From the NCBI GenBank assembly GCA_038503035.1, contig JAVSML010024593.1, forward strand, positions 466,571 through 530,570: DNA of 64,000 nucleotides, given 5' to 3'. Source of the DNA: Crocodylus rhombifer (lineage: Eukaryota; Chordata; Crocodylia; Crocodylidae). The translations under genes and the position numbers were made by a program. The notes under the pieces are model-generated. The model did no database searches. It had not been told where the DNA came from and was given only the letters and a program-made list of their open reading frames with translations. Positions 1 to 11,890 of this stretch are shown in pieces (within the stretch, counting starts at the first letter, position 1; each line of letters starts with the position of its first letter).

Positions 1-399
1 CACCTCCAAAATGTTATATATCTCATCCAATGCACCAAATGCCCTGATGGAAAATACATAGGAGAGACCAAATAACAACGGTGCACCAGAATGAATGCCC
101 ACTGGAAATCTGTCAAAGACAGGAATACCCAATTACCTGTGGGGGCATATTTCTCACAAGAAAACCACTCTCTCTCCAATCTCTCAGTCCTGATCCTCAA
201 AGGAAACTTACAAAACACTTCCCAGAGACGAGCCTATGAACTCTACTTCATCAACCCCCTGGATACTAAAAATCATGGACTAAATATAGACATTGGATTT
301 ATGACACATTATGACGTGACTGACATCCGACTCCCCAGGTATCTCTCCACTATTCATCCCCCTTCCCCCCCGCCCCCCAGCCTGTCTCTCACCCATTGA
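1..399 (+). pseudogene. GIY-YIG endonuclease C-terminus of a PLE polyprotein (broken)
   Basis: Frame 1 reads from the window edge: VIYLIQC, then KYIGET, which is the two-strand GIY/YIG signature of this nuclease family in its PLE form. A TAA stop at 73-75 interrupts the frame just after KYIGETK. The frame then continues as a 102-residue open stretch from an internal Met at 91 that is not a native start. It holds HWKSVK, PVGAYFSQENHS and, near the end, the asparagine-containing GLNIDIGF block typical of the end of the PLE nuclease. In intact elements the enzyme nicks target DNA for insertion. Here the stop and the loss of upstream sequence make it a fossil. The low-complexity proline/serine end is translated C/T-rich DNA, probably not original protein. 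Confidence 0.65.
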
Positions 400-511
400 C
401 TCCTCACTCTACATTGTCACTGTCTTGTATGCAGCCCAGCCCGGCCTCTGGCTTCTTTACTCGTCATTCCATCCAGGAAGAGCACACACCAACTGCAGAA
501 ACTTCCTTAGC

Positions 512-543
512 CTGACAAAGGGGTTTTGAACCCAAAAGCTTGC
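512..543 (+). ncRNA. Hammerhead-ribozyme-like core in PLE tail (degenerate)
   Basis: CTGACAA (512-518) is followed by a stem GGGTT/AACCC and then AAAA-GCTTGC. The hammerhead catalytic core is CUGANGA, stem II, GAAA. Both differences seen here are CG-to-CA changes, as expected from CpG decay of CTGACGA and CGAAA. PLEs of other eukaryotes are known to encode hammerhead motifs. I could not establish a fully canonical stem I and cleavage site, so this is a candidate relic and not an active ribozyme. Confidence 0.4.
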
Positions 544-655
544 TTAATAATTGTTTTCCAACTATTTAAGTTGGTCTAATAAAAGATATCAGATTCACCC
601 AAAGAACCTTATCTGCTTTTGTCTCTCTCTTTGTCTCTCTCTTTCGCTCTCTGTT

Positions 656-2931
656 TTCATATCAACACATAAACTCAGTCATGTTGTACAGAGATAGCTC
701 AGTATTAGCTGGTAAGAAGATTTTCTCCTAGTAAAATATATTAGAAAAACAATACTTTTCTCCACACTTTATTTTCTGTTATCTAAGCAATTAATTATGC
801 CTTCTTTAGCTGCATCCAGAAAGTGAATGGATTTGTCAATTGTTTTCCTAGTTATCTGTCCTTTAGGGTGTGATTAGCTCAGCTGCAACCCATCAGAAGT
901 TGTAGGTACAATAGTTTTTAAACAAGCAGGTGCCATCTACTTTTATGGCACTTCAGCAATAGATAAGGAGAGGAAGATGGAAAGCAGTAGAAAAAGATAA
1001 GGCAAGATCTCATTTGGATTGACATTCTTCCACCATGAGAATTAGTACATATTTAGAAAAATTATTTATGTTCAAATCTGAAGCATCTTTGTTTTAATAG
1101 CTCAACTTCATTGCCAATGTGTAAAACTTGGACTTGCAGAACATTTTAACTTTGGCATATATTAACTGCTAAGTTTTAAATTTGCATCTGAGCCTACATG
1201 CATAGTCTCTAAAAACTTGGACAATAACTATTCTGCATTTCATTATGAGTATAGATTTAAACAAAACCTGAGTTGAGAGGCCTTGATCGTGAATATCTCA
1301 CTTCTAAATGCAGAACCCCCTGGGTCGATTTTGATTGGAAATAATAATCAGGATATAGTGTAGGGAAGTTTTCAGCAGTACAGATTGTGATATATGTATA
1401 CTGTGGATAAATAGGGGGCTTAATTTTTCAAGGTTGTTAATTTAGGAAATGCTGATTCAAAGTACAGTTTAGCAGCCTTGTGTAAAGTAGTACTTTGCAC
1501 ATAATTTTTGCCACAAAATTGTAATGCTTTATCAGAAGTCAACAAACATAAACTTCATGATCTTGTCTTAGATATTTTGGATTTCTTCAGAGGTATCTAG
1601 GGAGGGGAAATGAAATTTTCTGATTCAGTTTCAAAATATGAATATTGAAAATACATATTTACATTATTACATTATTATTCATTTACCTTGCCTCCTTTGT
1701 TAGCTTTTTGCTGTTTTTCTTTCTTATTTAACTACGCTTGATGTGTTGGTTTTCCTTTTCCTAGTTGGCTTACAAAGTTTTTAACTAGTTGAGTATGTGT
1801 GAGGAAGGTAGGAAGAAGAGACATTTATTTTTTCCCTTGCCACCTTGTTTTGAGTAAGCTTCAGAGTAACTTACTGCTTTAGGTGCCCCTGAGTAAACTG
1901 CAACCAGTTTTGCGTAATGGTGTTTCTTTCTTTTTGAATTTTTTAGTGTTGTAAGAGGCAGGAAGATGTTAGTGCTGGATTCATAAGCTTCACCCTGATA
2001 TGTTCCAGTCTAAAAATAAATGTTTTGTCCCATATATAAAAATGTACATTACACACATTGATTATTCTCATGCAATATTTAGAAAATTTAGGAAAGGCAC
2101 TGCTGCCAGGAAAAAATAACAAATACATGAATATAATGATTAATTATGTACAAAAAGGTATGTTTCATGTAAGTAGCTTTTCCATGAAAAGATCAGCACT
2201 GTAAAATGGATAACAGTTTCTTTTTCTCAGAAGTCCTAAATCCCTCTTTGTCTATACTTCTATTATATAGGCACATGGATTAAGCATTAGTAATTACTAG
2301 TCCAAAACCAGATGCTATATAGAGAAGTTTCCAAAATATTAATATGAAATTTAAATATGACTTTTTAGAAATTCCAGAGAAGACAAATTGCAAATAGGCA
2401 CAGAACTCATAATCGGGATTTCTCAGTTAGAGACTTAAAATACATACTTTATAATATTTTAATCTTAGGAAAGCTCTTCCTTTTTAATCTTTTTTAATGG
2501 TTCATCCAAAGTAACAGCATAAAACATAAACATTTTAACATGAATAACAAAAAAAAAAAAAAAAAATGGGGAGGACACAGTTTACCATTCATTACCTGCT
2601 CTGAGGTAGCTGTTTGTATATCTGTTATACCCCTGTAGCAAGTAAAAGTTTAGTAACATGCTAACATATCCTTGTTTTATTCAGAGGTAAGTTGCCTAAT
2701 TTAGCTTGCACTTATCACAGGATAGAACCAAAACACAGTTATCACACCCCAGGTAACATGGTAAGACTCCTCTGATATCCTTTAATTCTCTGTAATTAGT
2801 GCATCTCTCCATAACCTGAGGCCTCTGGCACACATTCACTTAATGGCACAATGGAAACTTTTCTCCTAGCCTAACAATCCCTCCTCCTGTCATGCCACAC
2901 ATGTATGGCAAGATGCACCGTTTTAGGATTT
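656..2931. other. AT-rich intergenic sequence, nothing recognised
   Basis: About 2.3 kb of AT-rich DNA with stops in all frames and no recognisable repeat termini. It contains an A17-18 tract at about 2549-2566. An open stretch on the minus strand at 1943-2128 has no protein-like features. Confidence 0.5.
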
Positions 2932-3199
2932 CATAGATTTCATAAACATTTGGGCTGCAAGGGACCCCAAAGGATCATCGAGTTCAGCCCCCTGTCCCAG
3001 GGGCAGGAAGTCAGCAAGAATCATAGGATCCCAGCAAGATAAGCATCCAAATATGTCTTGAAGGAGTTCAAAGTGGGTGCTTGAACCGCTTCCGGTGGCA
3101 GTCTATTCCAAACCTTGGGGGCTTGGACAGTGAAGAAGTTCTTTCTTATGTCCAGCCTGAATCACTTGCAGTGAAGTTTTTGACTGTTCGATCTTGTCA

Positions 3200-5874
3200 T
3201 CCCTTGGGGCACTCTGATGAACAGACTTTCCCCCAGATTCTGGTGAGCACCCCTGATAAATTTATAGGTGGCCACCAGATCACGAGCCTGCGCTTTTCCA
3301 GGCTGAAGAGCCCCATGGCTCTCAGCTTCTCATCATAAGGTCTGTTTTCCTGACCTCTGATCATGTGCATGGCTCTCCTCTGCACCCTCTCAAGCTTCTC
3401 TACATCCTTTTTGAATTGTGGAGCCCAAAACTGGACACAGTACTCCAGCTGTGGCCTCACCAAGGCTGAGTACAATGGGAGAATGTTGTCCCAGGATTTG
3501 CTTGAGAAGCATCTATGGATGCAAGCCAGCATTTTGTTCACTTTACTAGCCGCACCATCACACTGAAGACTTATGTTCAGCTTGTGCTCAACCACGACCC
3601 CAAAGTCCCTTTCATCTATAGTGCTAACCAGACCAGCGTAGCACTACCGAGCCTATAAGCATGGTGCGGGTTTTTCCTCCCAAGGTGGATAAACTTGCAT
3701 TTTTCGGTGTTGAACACCATCAGGTTCTCGTCCGCCCATTTCCTGAGACTGTAAAGATCTGCCTGGATCCGCCTGGACCCTCCTGTCCTCAGATGTGGAT
3801 GCTTTACCCAAGAGTTTGGTGTTGTTGGCAAACTTGGCCAGTCCGCTTCTGACACCAATGTCCACATCATTGATGAAGATGTTAAATAGTATAGGCCCTA
3901 GGACAGAGCCTTGAGGGACCCCACTGTTCACAGCACACCAAGATGACTGGCTCCCATCAACCACCACCCTCTGGGTCCTACTGCGGAGCCAATTCCTCAG
4001 CCAGCGGATCGTGGTTAGGTCAAGGCCGCAGTTAGCCAGTTTTGCCAAGAGATGATCATGGGATACCAGATTGAAGTCTTTTTTTAAAGTCAAGATATAC
4101 ATTGATCTCTTCCCCCTTGTCCATGTGATAAGTCACCTGGTCATAAAAGGAAATGACATTGGTCAAGCAAGACCTACCCGCAACAAACTCATGCTGGGTA
4201 TCCCTCAGGATATTGCCTTCAGCTAGTCTGTTAAGGATAGCCTCTTTGATAAATTTTTCCAAGACCTTCCCCAGGATAGAGGTCAGGCTGATGGGCCTGT
4301 AGTTTGCCGGATCTACTTTCCTTCCTTTCTTGAAGATAGGCATGACATTGGCCTTCTTCCAATCATCGGGCACTTCCCCAGAGCACCACGAACTCTCAAA
4401 GATCCATGCCAGGAGCTGAGCTATGATGCTCGCCAGCTCCCTGAGTACCCTTGGGTGTAACCCATCAGGGCCAGCTGACTTGAAGGTATCCAGCCTGTCA
4501 AGGTGTTCCTTCATGAGGTAAGCTTCAATGGAGGGCAAGGAATCTCCCTCACTTGGGGCTCCCTGACCCATAGTGGGCAGGGCCATCCCATGGGACTGGT
4601 GAAAAACTGATGCAAAGTACCCATTTAGCAAGTTCACTTTTTCCTGGGCATCCGTTGTCAGTTGCCCCATCTGGTTTAGCAAGGGTCCAATGTTGCCCTT
4701 GCTTTTCCTTCGGCTCCCCACATACCTAAAAAAGGACTTTTTAGTTTCCTTGATATTTGTAGCTAGCTGGAGTTCCATCGCAGCCTTGGCTTTCCTGATT
4801 TGCTCTCTGCAGGTCTGGCCCAGAGCAGAGTATTCCTCCTTGGTGGCAGTTCAAGTCCTCCATCCTTTGTAGGTCTTCCTTTTAAGATGCAGTAGGTCTG
4901 CCAGTTCCCTGGAGTTCCAAGGAGGCTGCTGTGCCCTTTTGCTGCCTTTCCTCTGAGACAGGATGAACTTTGCTTGCGCATTCAGGATCGCTCCCTTGAG
5001 GAGCAACCACTTGTCCTGAACTCCCCTTACCATTGGGTTGTGGCCTTTTAGGGCCTCTCTGACAAGCCTCCTTAGCTTGTCAAAGTCGGCTTTCCTGAAG
5101 TCAAGGACTTCTTTATTACTGACTGACTTACCAGCTTTACAGCAGATGGTGAAGGTGATCAGCTCATGGTCACTGTCACCCAGCTTCCCTTCAATCATTA
5201 AGTTGCTGATTAGGTCGTCCCTGGTTGCCACTATGAGGTCAAGCAGCGCTTTACCTCTTGTCAGTCTGTAGAATTCCTGCATCAGATAGCGGTAATCCAC
5301 GCATGAGAGAAAGCTTTGTGACCATTTGGATTTGGCCGAGCGTTCCTCGCACAAGATGTGTGGGTAGTCAAAGTCTCCCATGACAACCATACACTGGGAT
5401 CATGCAGCCTCAGGCAATTCTCTGGTGAACTCCCTGTCAAGGTCTCGACTGGGTAGGGGGTCTGTAGTAGACCCCCACCATAGTATCCCCTGTGCTGTGT
5501 TCCTCATGGATTTTAACCCAGAGGGTCTCAAGTCATCCACCATGGGTGCCAATGTCAGCTTGCAGGGACGCGTAGCTTTCCTTGACATAGGAAGCTACGC
5601 CCCCGCCCCTTTTGTCCACTCAACCCCTCCTGTACAGCGTATAGTCATCTATACCCATGGTCCAGTCATGGGTGGAGTCCCACCAGGTCTCCGTTATCCC
5701 AGTGACATTATAGTTATTTGCATTTAGCAGGAGAACAAGTTCCTCCTGTTTATTCCCCAGGCTCCTGGCATTTGTGTATAGACATGCAAATATCCCCTTG
5801 CCCTGCCTACATTTTGTTCCAGGGCTAGGGCTGGGGTGGGATCTCTTAAGTGCCTTGGCCTGCTGGCTTTGCAA
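3200..5874 (-). pseudogene. CR1 ORF2 (APE endonuclease + reverse transcriptase), broken
   Basis: The start at 5874 (MQSQQAKALKR) is the likely native ORF2 start. Domains on the minus strand are: endonuclease N-terminus (5620-5874, LYTNARSLGNKQEEL and ITETWWD); GVASYVKESY and VGVYYRPP (about 5600-5430); GDFDYPHI and GDSDHELI, the catalytic Asp and His blocks (5390-5140); RT fingers and palm (4778-4056: KKANVMPIFKKGRKVDPANYR and YLDFKK); then in a new frame (4102-3653) VPQGSVLGPILFN and the catalytic site. The catalytic FADD reads FANN, so both metal-binding aspartates of that motif are lost. The C-terminal domain (3595-3197) includes LPLYSALVRPQLEYC. At least three frameshifts and a TGA in the endonuclease are visible. 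Confidence 0.85.
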
Positions 5875-5879
5875 GGGCC

Positions 5880-6110
5880 ATTCAGTGGAACAGCAGTGGT
5901 GGTAGTCCCCCCATCCCCCTGTGGGCTTGGTTTAAAGTCCAGTGGAGTAGGTCAGCCAGTCTGACTGAGAAGAGCCTCCTCCCCAGCGGAGAGAGGTGGA
6001 GGCCATCTCTTCCTGGCAGCTTGTTGAATCAACAGGCAGAATCAATAAGTAGCTGGGAATGTCCCTCTGTTATTTTCTTAATTAGGTGATAAATACTGTT
6101 ATTAATTCCC
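5880..6110 (-). pseudogene. CR1 ORF1 C-terminal fragment
   Basis: Minus-strand translation gives INNSIYHLIKKI, then GRDGLHLSPLGRRLF and LADLLHWTLN. The D-G-x-H-L-S-x-x-G pattern matches the C-terminal catalytic Asp/His block of the SGNH esterase-like domain found in ORF1 of many CR1 elements. ORF1 proteins bind element RNA. Only the last 70 or so residues remain, with at least one internal stop (TGA before FNKLPGRDG). ORF2 starts about 15 bases beyond the end of this frame, the normal CR1 order. Confidence 0.55.
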
Positions 6111-6115
6111 TGATG

Positions 6116-6357
6116 GTCTAATCAGAGCTCCTGCCAGAGCCTGGCCATGACACCTTCAGCTCCGTGCTGTGGAAGGGAGGGCTGCTCTAGTGCCCCCTTC
6201 CCCCCTGCTGGCTTCTAGCTTGAGCCACTGCAGGCATGTGCCTGCATTTCTGGGATGTCTGTCCGGTTACAAAACTGATTTAGCCTAGCCAAGTTAGACT
6301 AATGTGCAAAAATTGAATCAATTCAGGCTCATGCTTTTTTAATGTCTGTCCCTAGCC
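6116..6357 (+). mobile_element. DNA-transposon fragment, copy 1 of a tandem pair
   Basis: A 240-bp stretch from TAATCAGAGC to TGTCTGTCCCTAG is repeated in direct orientation at 7187-7429. Shared landmarks are CCACTGCAGGCATGTGCCT and GAATCAATTCAGGCTCA. The terminus CTAGGGACAGACATT (reverse complement) matches the ends of the element at 40246-40752, so it is probably a terminal inverted repeat. No transposase is present. The family is not identified; the CTAGGGACAGACA end would suit a hAT-like non-autonomous element, but this is a guess. Confidence 0.6.
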
Positions 6358-7429
6358 AAAATGGTGAAAACTGATTTAAGATAAACCTAGTGGACTGTAG
6401 TATCAGACTTAATTGATTTGGATCAACTGGTTTATGCAATGTTTGTCCCATACCCCTTCCTAGTTTAAGTTATACCAGAGTCCCCCAGCATCCCAGATGC
6501 TTTGCAACCCTGGCCTGGGCTGTCTGCTTCAGAGAGCAAGGCTGGCCCTGACCCTCTACTCCCAAGCCAGAGTTCTGCAGAGACTGTAGGCACAGCAGTC
6601 TGCCTTGCTTCCCCCTCCCCACCCACCTCACACTGCTTGCTGCTCAAGCAGGGATCTCCACCTCTATCCCTCCCTTCCTCCCTCCCTTCCATCTCCCACA
6701 ACACAGATCCCAGCCCCATGGACCCTAGGCATGTGGTATGCTAGTTAATGTTGAGAGGTCTGTGTGTGTGTGTCTCTCCAATTTCATTGGGACAGGCAGT
6801 CAGAACAGTGTCTCTTTGGGCTTTTTGGAGCTAATCAAAGGCCAGCTGGTAATGCCCTTCCATTCCTTCCTTGGAAAAAGCTGTTTAAGAAGTGCATGAA
6901 CTAATGAGAGAGGCTTTTGTTTTGTTGATGGGCTGATAAATGCTGTGTTATCAGCCCCCTGCTGGCTCCCTTACATGTCAGTTTTGTAGACATATGGAGA
7001 AGGAGGGAGAGGGAAATTATAAAGCTCAGTATCATCAACAGATGCATGCACTGCACACACACCCTTTGCCTCAGAGTGCTAGCCAGGAGCTGGGTCTGGC
7101 CAGGAGCTGGGGTCTCCTTCCCCTTGAGCAGCAAGCAGGAAAAACCTGGGATGGTGCAGGCAGGGTGGGAGTTTACGCCCCTCCCTAATCAGAGCATCCT
7201 ACCGAGGCCTGGCCATGCCCCCTCTCAGCTCAGTACTGTGGAAGGGGAGTGAGGGCTGCTTTAGTGCCCTGCCCCCCTAGTTTCTAATCTGAGCCACTGC
7301 AGGCATGTGCCTCTATTTCTGGAATGAAAAGGGAATGTCTATCCAGATCAGTTCAAGCTTTGCAGGTTAGACTAACCTGCAAAGATTGAATCAATTCAGG
7401 CTCAGGATTTTTTAATGTCTGTCCCTAGC
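6358..7429 (+). mobile_element. DNA-transposon, copy 2 of a tandem pair (non-autonomous)
   Basis: It begins abruptly at 6358 with ACTGATTTAAGATAAACCT, which matches the reverse complement of about 40615-40645. It continues through CCCCCAGCATCCCAG (about 6482; also present inverted at about 40510-40530) and ends with the terminal block shared with 6116-6357. The interior (6480-7180) is GC-rich, with a C/T-rich tract at 6600-6690. Open stretches inside have no recognisable domains. Confidence 0.6.
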
Positions 7430-8619
7430 CCAAGAGAGCACTACATAATATGACTTTTTAAAAGAAGTTGAGGCAGTTCTTGTGGGGGGAAGTCAATGGA
7501 CTTTTCAAATGTCTAAATAGTAGAGTATTCTTAAATTTGTTTCTGTTCTTATTCTATTTCTACTGATATGCATCAATTTTTATTGTATCTAGTCTAGCTA
7601 ATCCTCACTCTGATCTGAGCTTTCTGTTTCTTCAAGCCTCTAAAGTTATCCAATGTGGAATTTAAAACTGAAAATCAAGTCAGGCAAAAGGATTTTGCTA
7701 CATTTTTCTTTGGCATTTGGATCACTTAAAGATTGAAAGCTAATAGAAAAGATATTGGCCAATTTTTTTAAATTAAATCTTTGTTGTGCTTGTATAGCTA
7801 CTTTTTTGCCTTCATTACGCTTTGACCTTTTTACTTAGTTTCTAACATAGAGTTATTTTTTAAAATCACCAGTTATGCAGAAGTCATATTTTTCTAAAAT
7901 TCTGTTTCTGCTAGGTTAATCTTTGAAAGTTAGTTACAAAAGAGCAGACAGAGATCTTTGATGTTTTACTGCAACTTGGGTACAGACTTCCCACACAATC
8001 CCACATAATACTTACGGAGTTCCTAGTCTTCACATGGAATTCACAAAATGTTCCAGGTCACCTCAACCTGTTAGTTGTTTCCAAGTAACTGCAATCTAAT
8101 ACTCAAAGGAAAAGCAACTGAAGATAACAGGATGCAAAGCTGTAATGGAAAAAGTCAATCTGGATCTCAACTATTACTGCGCCTATAAACTTGTCTGCTT
8201 GATGCTCCATTGTAGATATGTCCAGGGACCACATCATAGGAAAAATGTCCAAATGTACAGACTGAAACAGAAGCAATGAAATTGTAGGCAAATGCAGAGG
8301 GCATTAAGACCTAAAACAATAAATCACCTTGGGCACAGGAATTAAGTGAAGCCTGAGCCCCATGAATCAAACAAGAGCATTCCAATTTTTGATCACTCCA
8401 TAAACTATCATAGTCTTTCAACTCCCTTTTTCCATACATAGTTCCTTACTTAGTTTGCAGTGTTTGAAAAGATCTTTCTGCACCTGCACTAATGTATTAC
8501 TGAAAATAAGAAGGTAAACAACCATTGCTGCCTTTTCATCCATTTATGTTCTCAGATTGTCATTTATTAGCATTTATTATTAATATTAGACTTCAGGCTG
8601 GTATGTTAGAACAAATACT
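7430..8619. other. AT-rich intergenic sequence
   Basis: No repeat termini, RNA gene or protein similarity is apparent to me. It is AT-rich with dense stops. Confidence 0.45.
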
Positions 8620-9005
8620 GGGCACATCGACACATGCGATTAATTCGAAGCAATAAACTCTGATACTTATAAACTACCAGGTGTACATTCAAATTGCTGA
8701 CCTGGCTTAACTTGCTTCAGAGGGGCTGGATGCGGCACAAGGGTGCTCCAGTGAGGAGCTAGCTGACAGGCAGCCCCTGCACTGAATCACCCTTGTGCCA
8801 CAGCCAGCTGGCTCAGTGTCTACGTGTGCATTGCTGCAGAGTAAAACACTCTGCAGCAAGGTAGTACTTACAGTTACAAGTACTACCCTGTTGTGGAATT
8901 TATTAGTTTACTCCAGCCTAGTAACCTTGCATGTGTAGATGCCAAGACATTTACTGTGGACCTAATTAATCTACTCCTCAGTAAACATCTCTTGTAGATG
9001 TGACC
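8620..9005. mobile_element. MITE with GGGCACATC termini and stacked hairpins
   Basis: The left end reads GGGCACATCGACACATG. The reverse complement of the right end reads GGTCACATCTACA. Two perfect hairpins sit back to back inside: TTGCTGCAGAGT with a 5-base loop (8831-8859), then GGTAGTACTT with an 8-base loop (8860-8887). The end sequence resembles those at 27161, 32713 and 52111. No clear target duplication was seen. It is probably a non-autonomous DNA transposon of the kind abundant in crocodilians. Confidence 0.6.
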
Positions 9006-9919
9006 ACCATCTACAGAACTATCAATGTTTGGCTCAAAATTATTGTATGCATATCATTCACCTAGTTCTTCACTAAGAGCTAATCCCAGCTCTTTTTTTT
9101 TTTTTTTGCGTAAAACATCTACATTTAATACATTGTACAGTTTCAGGTTGCAGATGGTTTTTAAGGTTTTTAACCTCTGTTGTATATATTTAAAATGTCC
9201 TGCAGTACTGGGATATGTAACTGCCCTTATTTATCTGAGACCACATGAGTATTTTAATACTCAGAATAGTTCTTCTCCCAGCAAGGCATATTGAATAAGA
9301 CATTATTTATTGTTTATTGTGTGTCCAATGAGAGTTATGAGACTAACTGTAGAACCATGCCCAACTTGAGAAGAAAATGGAGATTGATTGAAACAAGGTG
9401 AAAAATAAAATTTAAGAAAATCTTTGGAATGGAGAGCGATTAAGTTACTGCAAGCCTTTGTTCAGAGGAATAATGTGATTGTTCGAAAAGCTGTATGGTT
9501 TAGAACCCTCATTTATAGAGTTAAAAAAAACTAACCAAAAACTGTTAGAAAAAACTAAACTGAGATTTAACAGAATGAGTTAACAGAAATGTTTTGGGAT
9601 ATTAGGCAATATCAGCGTGATTTTCCTTCGTCTCACACATTTTGTGATTTTTTTCTGAAGATGAGAGAAGGATTTGCATTTTTATTTTCTATTCTACTTA
9701 GTTCTATTATTCTGTTTTAATATAGTATCAGATAGGCACCAATGAGCACTTCAAAGTATAATACATACTATTAGAATGATCCTTAATTATCCTATCTACA
9801 TATTACAAAAGTTCTGCTGTCTCAAAAGTCATATTTCAGAAATCCCAGCACTTTTCAGTTGATGCTAATAAATTATACCTTTTAATTAAGGACAGTAATG
9901 AGTCTATAATAGAAATTGG
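9006..9919. other. AT-rich intergenic sequence
   Basis: AT-rich with a T15 run near 9092-9108 and nothing else recognised. Confidence 0.45.
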
Positions 9920-11890
9920 TGTCTGGGTATTATGGTGTTACCAGATTTGCCCGCTACTTTGGGGTGTGGTCATTTATTAGGGCTAGGGTCTTGGTAATTC
10001 TATTAATGTGCTGCTTGTGTTACTTGTGTTTCTATACGGAGCTGTATCTTTTCCTTCTGCAAGCCCTCACCCCCAATGGAGCTATCTTGCAGGACTCAGT
10101 TCAGTGGGGTTGGGTTCCTTCAGTCCCCAAATCAGTCATACACACAAACACACACAGATTAACGTGACACACCTGACCTGGCCGGGTTGATCAGCATGGA
10201 CAGGCTGACACCCTCATATGCCAAGAATTGGTTCATCAAAGCAACAATAACTACAGTCAAACACAAGCACACAGTTAAACAGAATACCTCTGAATCTGGC
10301 TGGGTGTCCAGATGACACCCTCATGGGCCAGCATTCAGTTCATTAGGGCACATCTGAGCCAAACTGGGTCAATCAACCTGTACAAGCTGATCCCCTTATG
10401 TGTTTCAAACTCAACACGTCCCAATCTTTTAGCCTCTTGATGAGCAGACCCCACAGTATTTCTGGGCTTCACAGGGATCTTTAGCTTAGGTAAGAGGGGC
10501 ATTGCTGCACAGCAAGTGGGGAAAAGAGAAGTAAAGAAGGCGAAATATACCCAATTACCACCAGTTTGACTATAAAAGTTATTTATTGCTAAGTAGATGA
10601 AATATATATTGACATTAGTAGTGATAGACATGCAAAGGAAAAACAAACACAAACAGTCACAGTATACCCTGGTTTCACTAAGTATTTGGGGAAACTTAGC
10701 TCAAGCTTAACTAATACAGTTCAAGTTCAGAAATCTATGCTTAGGGAGAGAGAAAAGAGAGAGAGAGCTGGGATCTCACTAGTCAAAGGCATTTGGGTTG
10801 CAGAGCTGACAGGTCAAAGTTCTCAGCACGATCCTTGAAGGGAGATCATCTTCCTCCTGCAGCCTCTCCAGAAGAAAGCGAGTGGTGTCAGTACACACAC
10901 TGCTGCTTCTTTTACAGATTTTTATACCCGCAGTTCAGCTTCTTTCAGGCATTCTCAGGAGTGTGAATCAAATTGTTCCACCCAGATAACCCCTTGTCAG
11001 TAGAGAGGACATCTCAGGAACTTAATTGATACTCAGGGAACACCTACTTGGGAGCCAGCTTGACATTCCTATGGATAGCAGATATACTTGATGGGATATC
11101 TCCTGGTGTCTTCAGAAACCATAGATTGCAGCATCAGGGTTTTGGATTTTTACTTGCTGTGAACAAGCCTCAGCTTAGCATGACTTTTCCAGATCTTACT
11201 ATAGTCTTTTAACAGACTTAAGGCAATTATTGGAGTGTTCATAACCTGTTGTGGAGAGGACTTCCACTAGTCGTCTCGGGAAAAGTATGACAACACTTGT
11301 GGTCAGGGCTCCAACGGGCTGGACACTGTGATGAACCCTGTACCATTGTTCAAATGTTGCCCATACCCCCTCTGACTCAGTCTATTGCCTCAGCATTCCC
11401 TAACCCGGCAACCGAATTGTAGCCAATTAAGTTTACATACGCCTCCCATAGTGGGACCGGGGAATGTACGGCCCGAGATGCCTAGTAAACTTACTTTTGC
11501 TTAGAGGTGTGTGTGGTGGGGGGGAGGAAAAGCCCTTTGTAAAACCAGATTAGAACTGGTCTGATAAATGCTGAGCTGGGTGTGAGGTTTGATTAGCATT
11601 TGGAACACAGCTTCCCCATCATGCAGTGCTCCCCTGCTTTGCTGATCCCAGAATTCACTGCAGTCTCTGCTTCAGGCTTTCTGTTCTCCATCTCTCATGT
11701 AAATGAATGGTCATCTATCTGTTCCCATCTCAGATGCAAATGAGACCTAGGGCAGTTGTTTCACTTTTGTCACCCTTATCTGGAGGGTTTTAGGTGCGTC
11801 TCTCACTTCATCTTAATCAGCTTCTGTTTAGGTGGGGGGGGGCGATTCTTTGTGAGTCAGTCTGTGTTCTGTGTCAGGACTCCCCAAAAA
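9920..11890 (-). mobile_element. LTR-like block of an endogenous retroelement (boundaries uncertain)
   Basis: Read on the minus strand, the block has a TATA box (GGTATAAAAATC, near 10920-10930), a poly(A) signal AATAAA (10582-10587) about 335 bases downstream, and a possible CA end at 9920 (minus-strand CCCAGACA). This promoter and poly(A) spacing is what an LTR looks like. The far U3 limit is not defined; 11520-11830 may be part of the same LTR or a separate repeat. A polypyrimidine/GA tract lies at 10743-10767. No gag, pol or env remnant was seen, so a solo LTR is likely. Internal open stretches (for example 10335-10652 minus) are probably not genes. Confidence 0.5.

Larger units (their letters stand above)
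1..650 (+). mobile_element. Penelope-like retroelement (PLE), 3' end with tail
   Basis: The window opens inside the element, so its 5' part is missing. The coding remnant (about 1-399) is followed by a C/T-rich stretch and a 3' tail. The tail contains CTGACAA at 512-518, a small stem-loop at 519-533, then AAAA-GCTTGC, and ends with a block containing AATAAAAGATATC and CACCCAAAG. The same tail recurs at 21700-21970 and in both arms of 50257-50420, which makes it a dispersed repeat. A CT-rich simple repeat (about 615-655) closes it. PLEs are telomerase-related retroelements with a C-terminal GIY-YIG endonuclease; assignment to the Neptune-like vertebrate branch is an inference from the protein. 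Confidence 0.7.
2932..6115 (-). mobile_element. CR1 LINE, longest copy (ORF1 end to 3' UTR)
   Basis: On the minus strand this reads from the end of ORF1 (about 6110) through the endonuclease and reverse transcriptase of ORF2 to a CR1 3' UTR ending near 2932. It ends in short ATAGATTTCATA-type repeats, as CR1 elements do. The 3' UTR shares near-identical blocks with the copies at 23020-23462 and 29174-29450, for example GGATCCCAGCAAGATAAGCATCC (20 bases or more shared in all three). It is 5' truncated within ORF1, about 3.2 kb of an element that is typically over 4 kb. The 5' boundary is set by the start of an unrelated DNA element at about 6116. Several frameshifts and stops show that it is dead. 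Confidence 0.85.

Noticed and set aside
10335..10652. 105-codon open stretch, minus strand
   Set aside because: It overlaps the poly(A) signal and downstream part of an LTR-like block; no retroviral domain.
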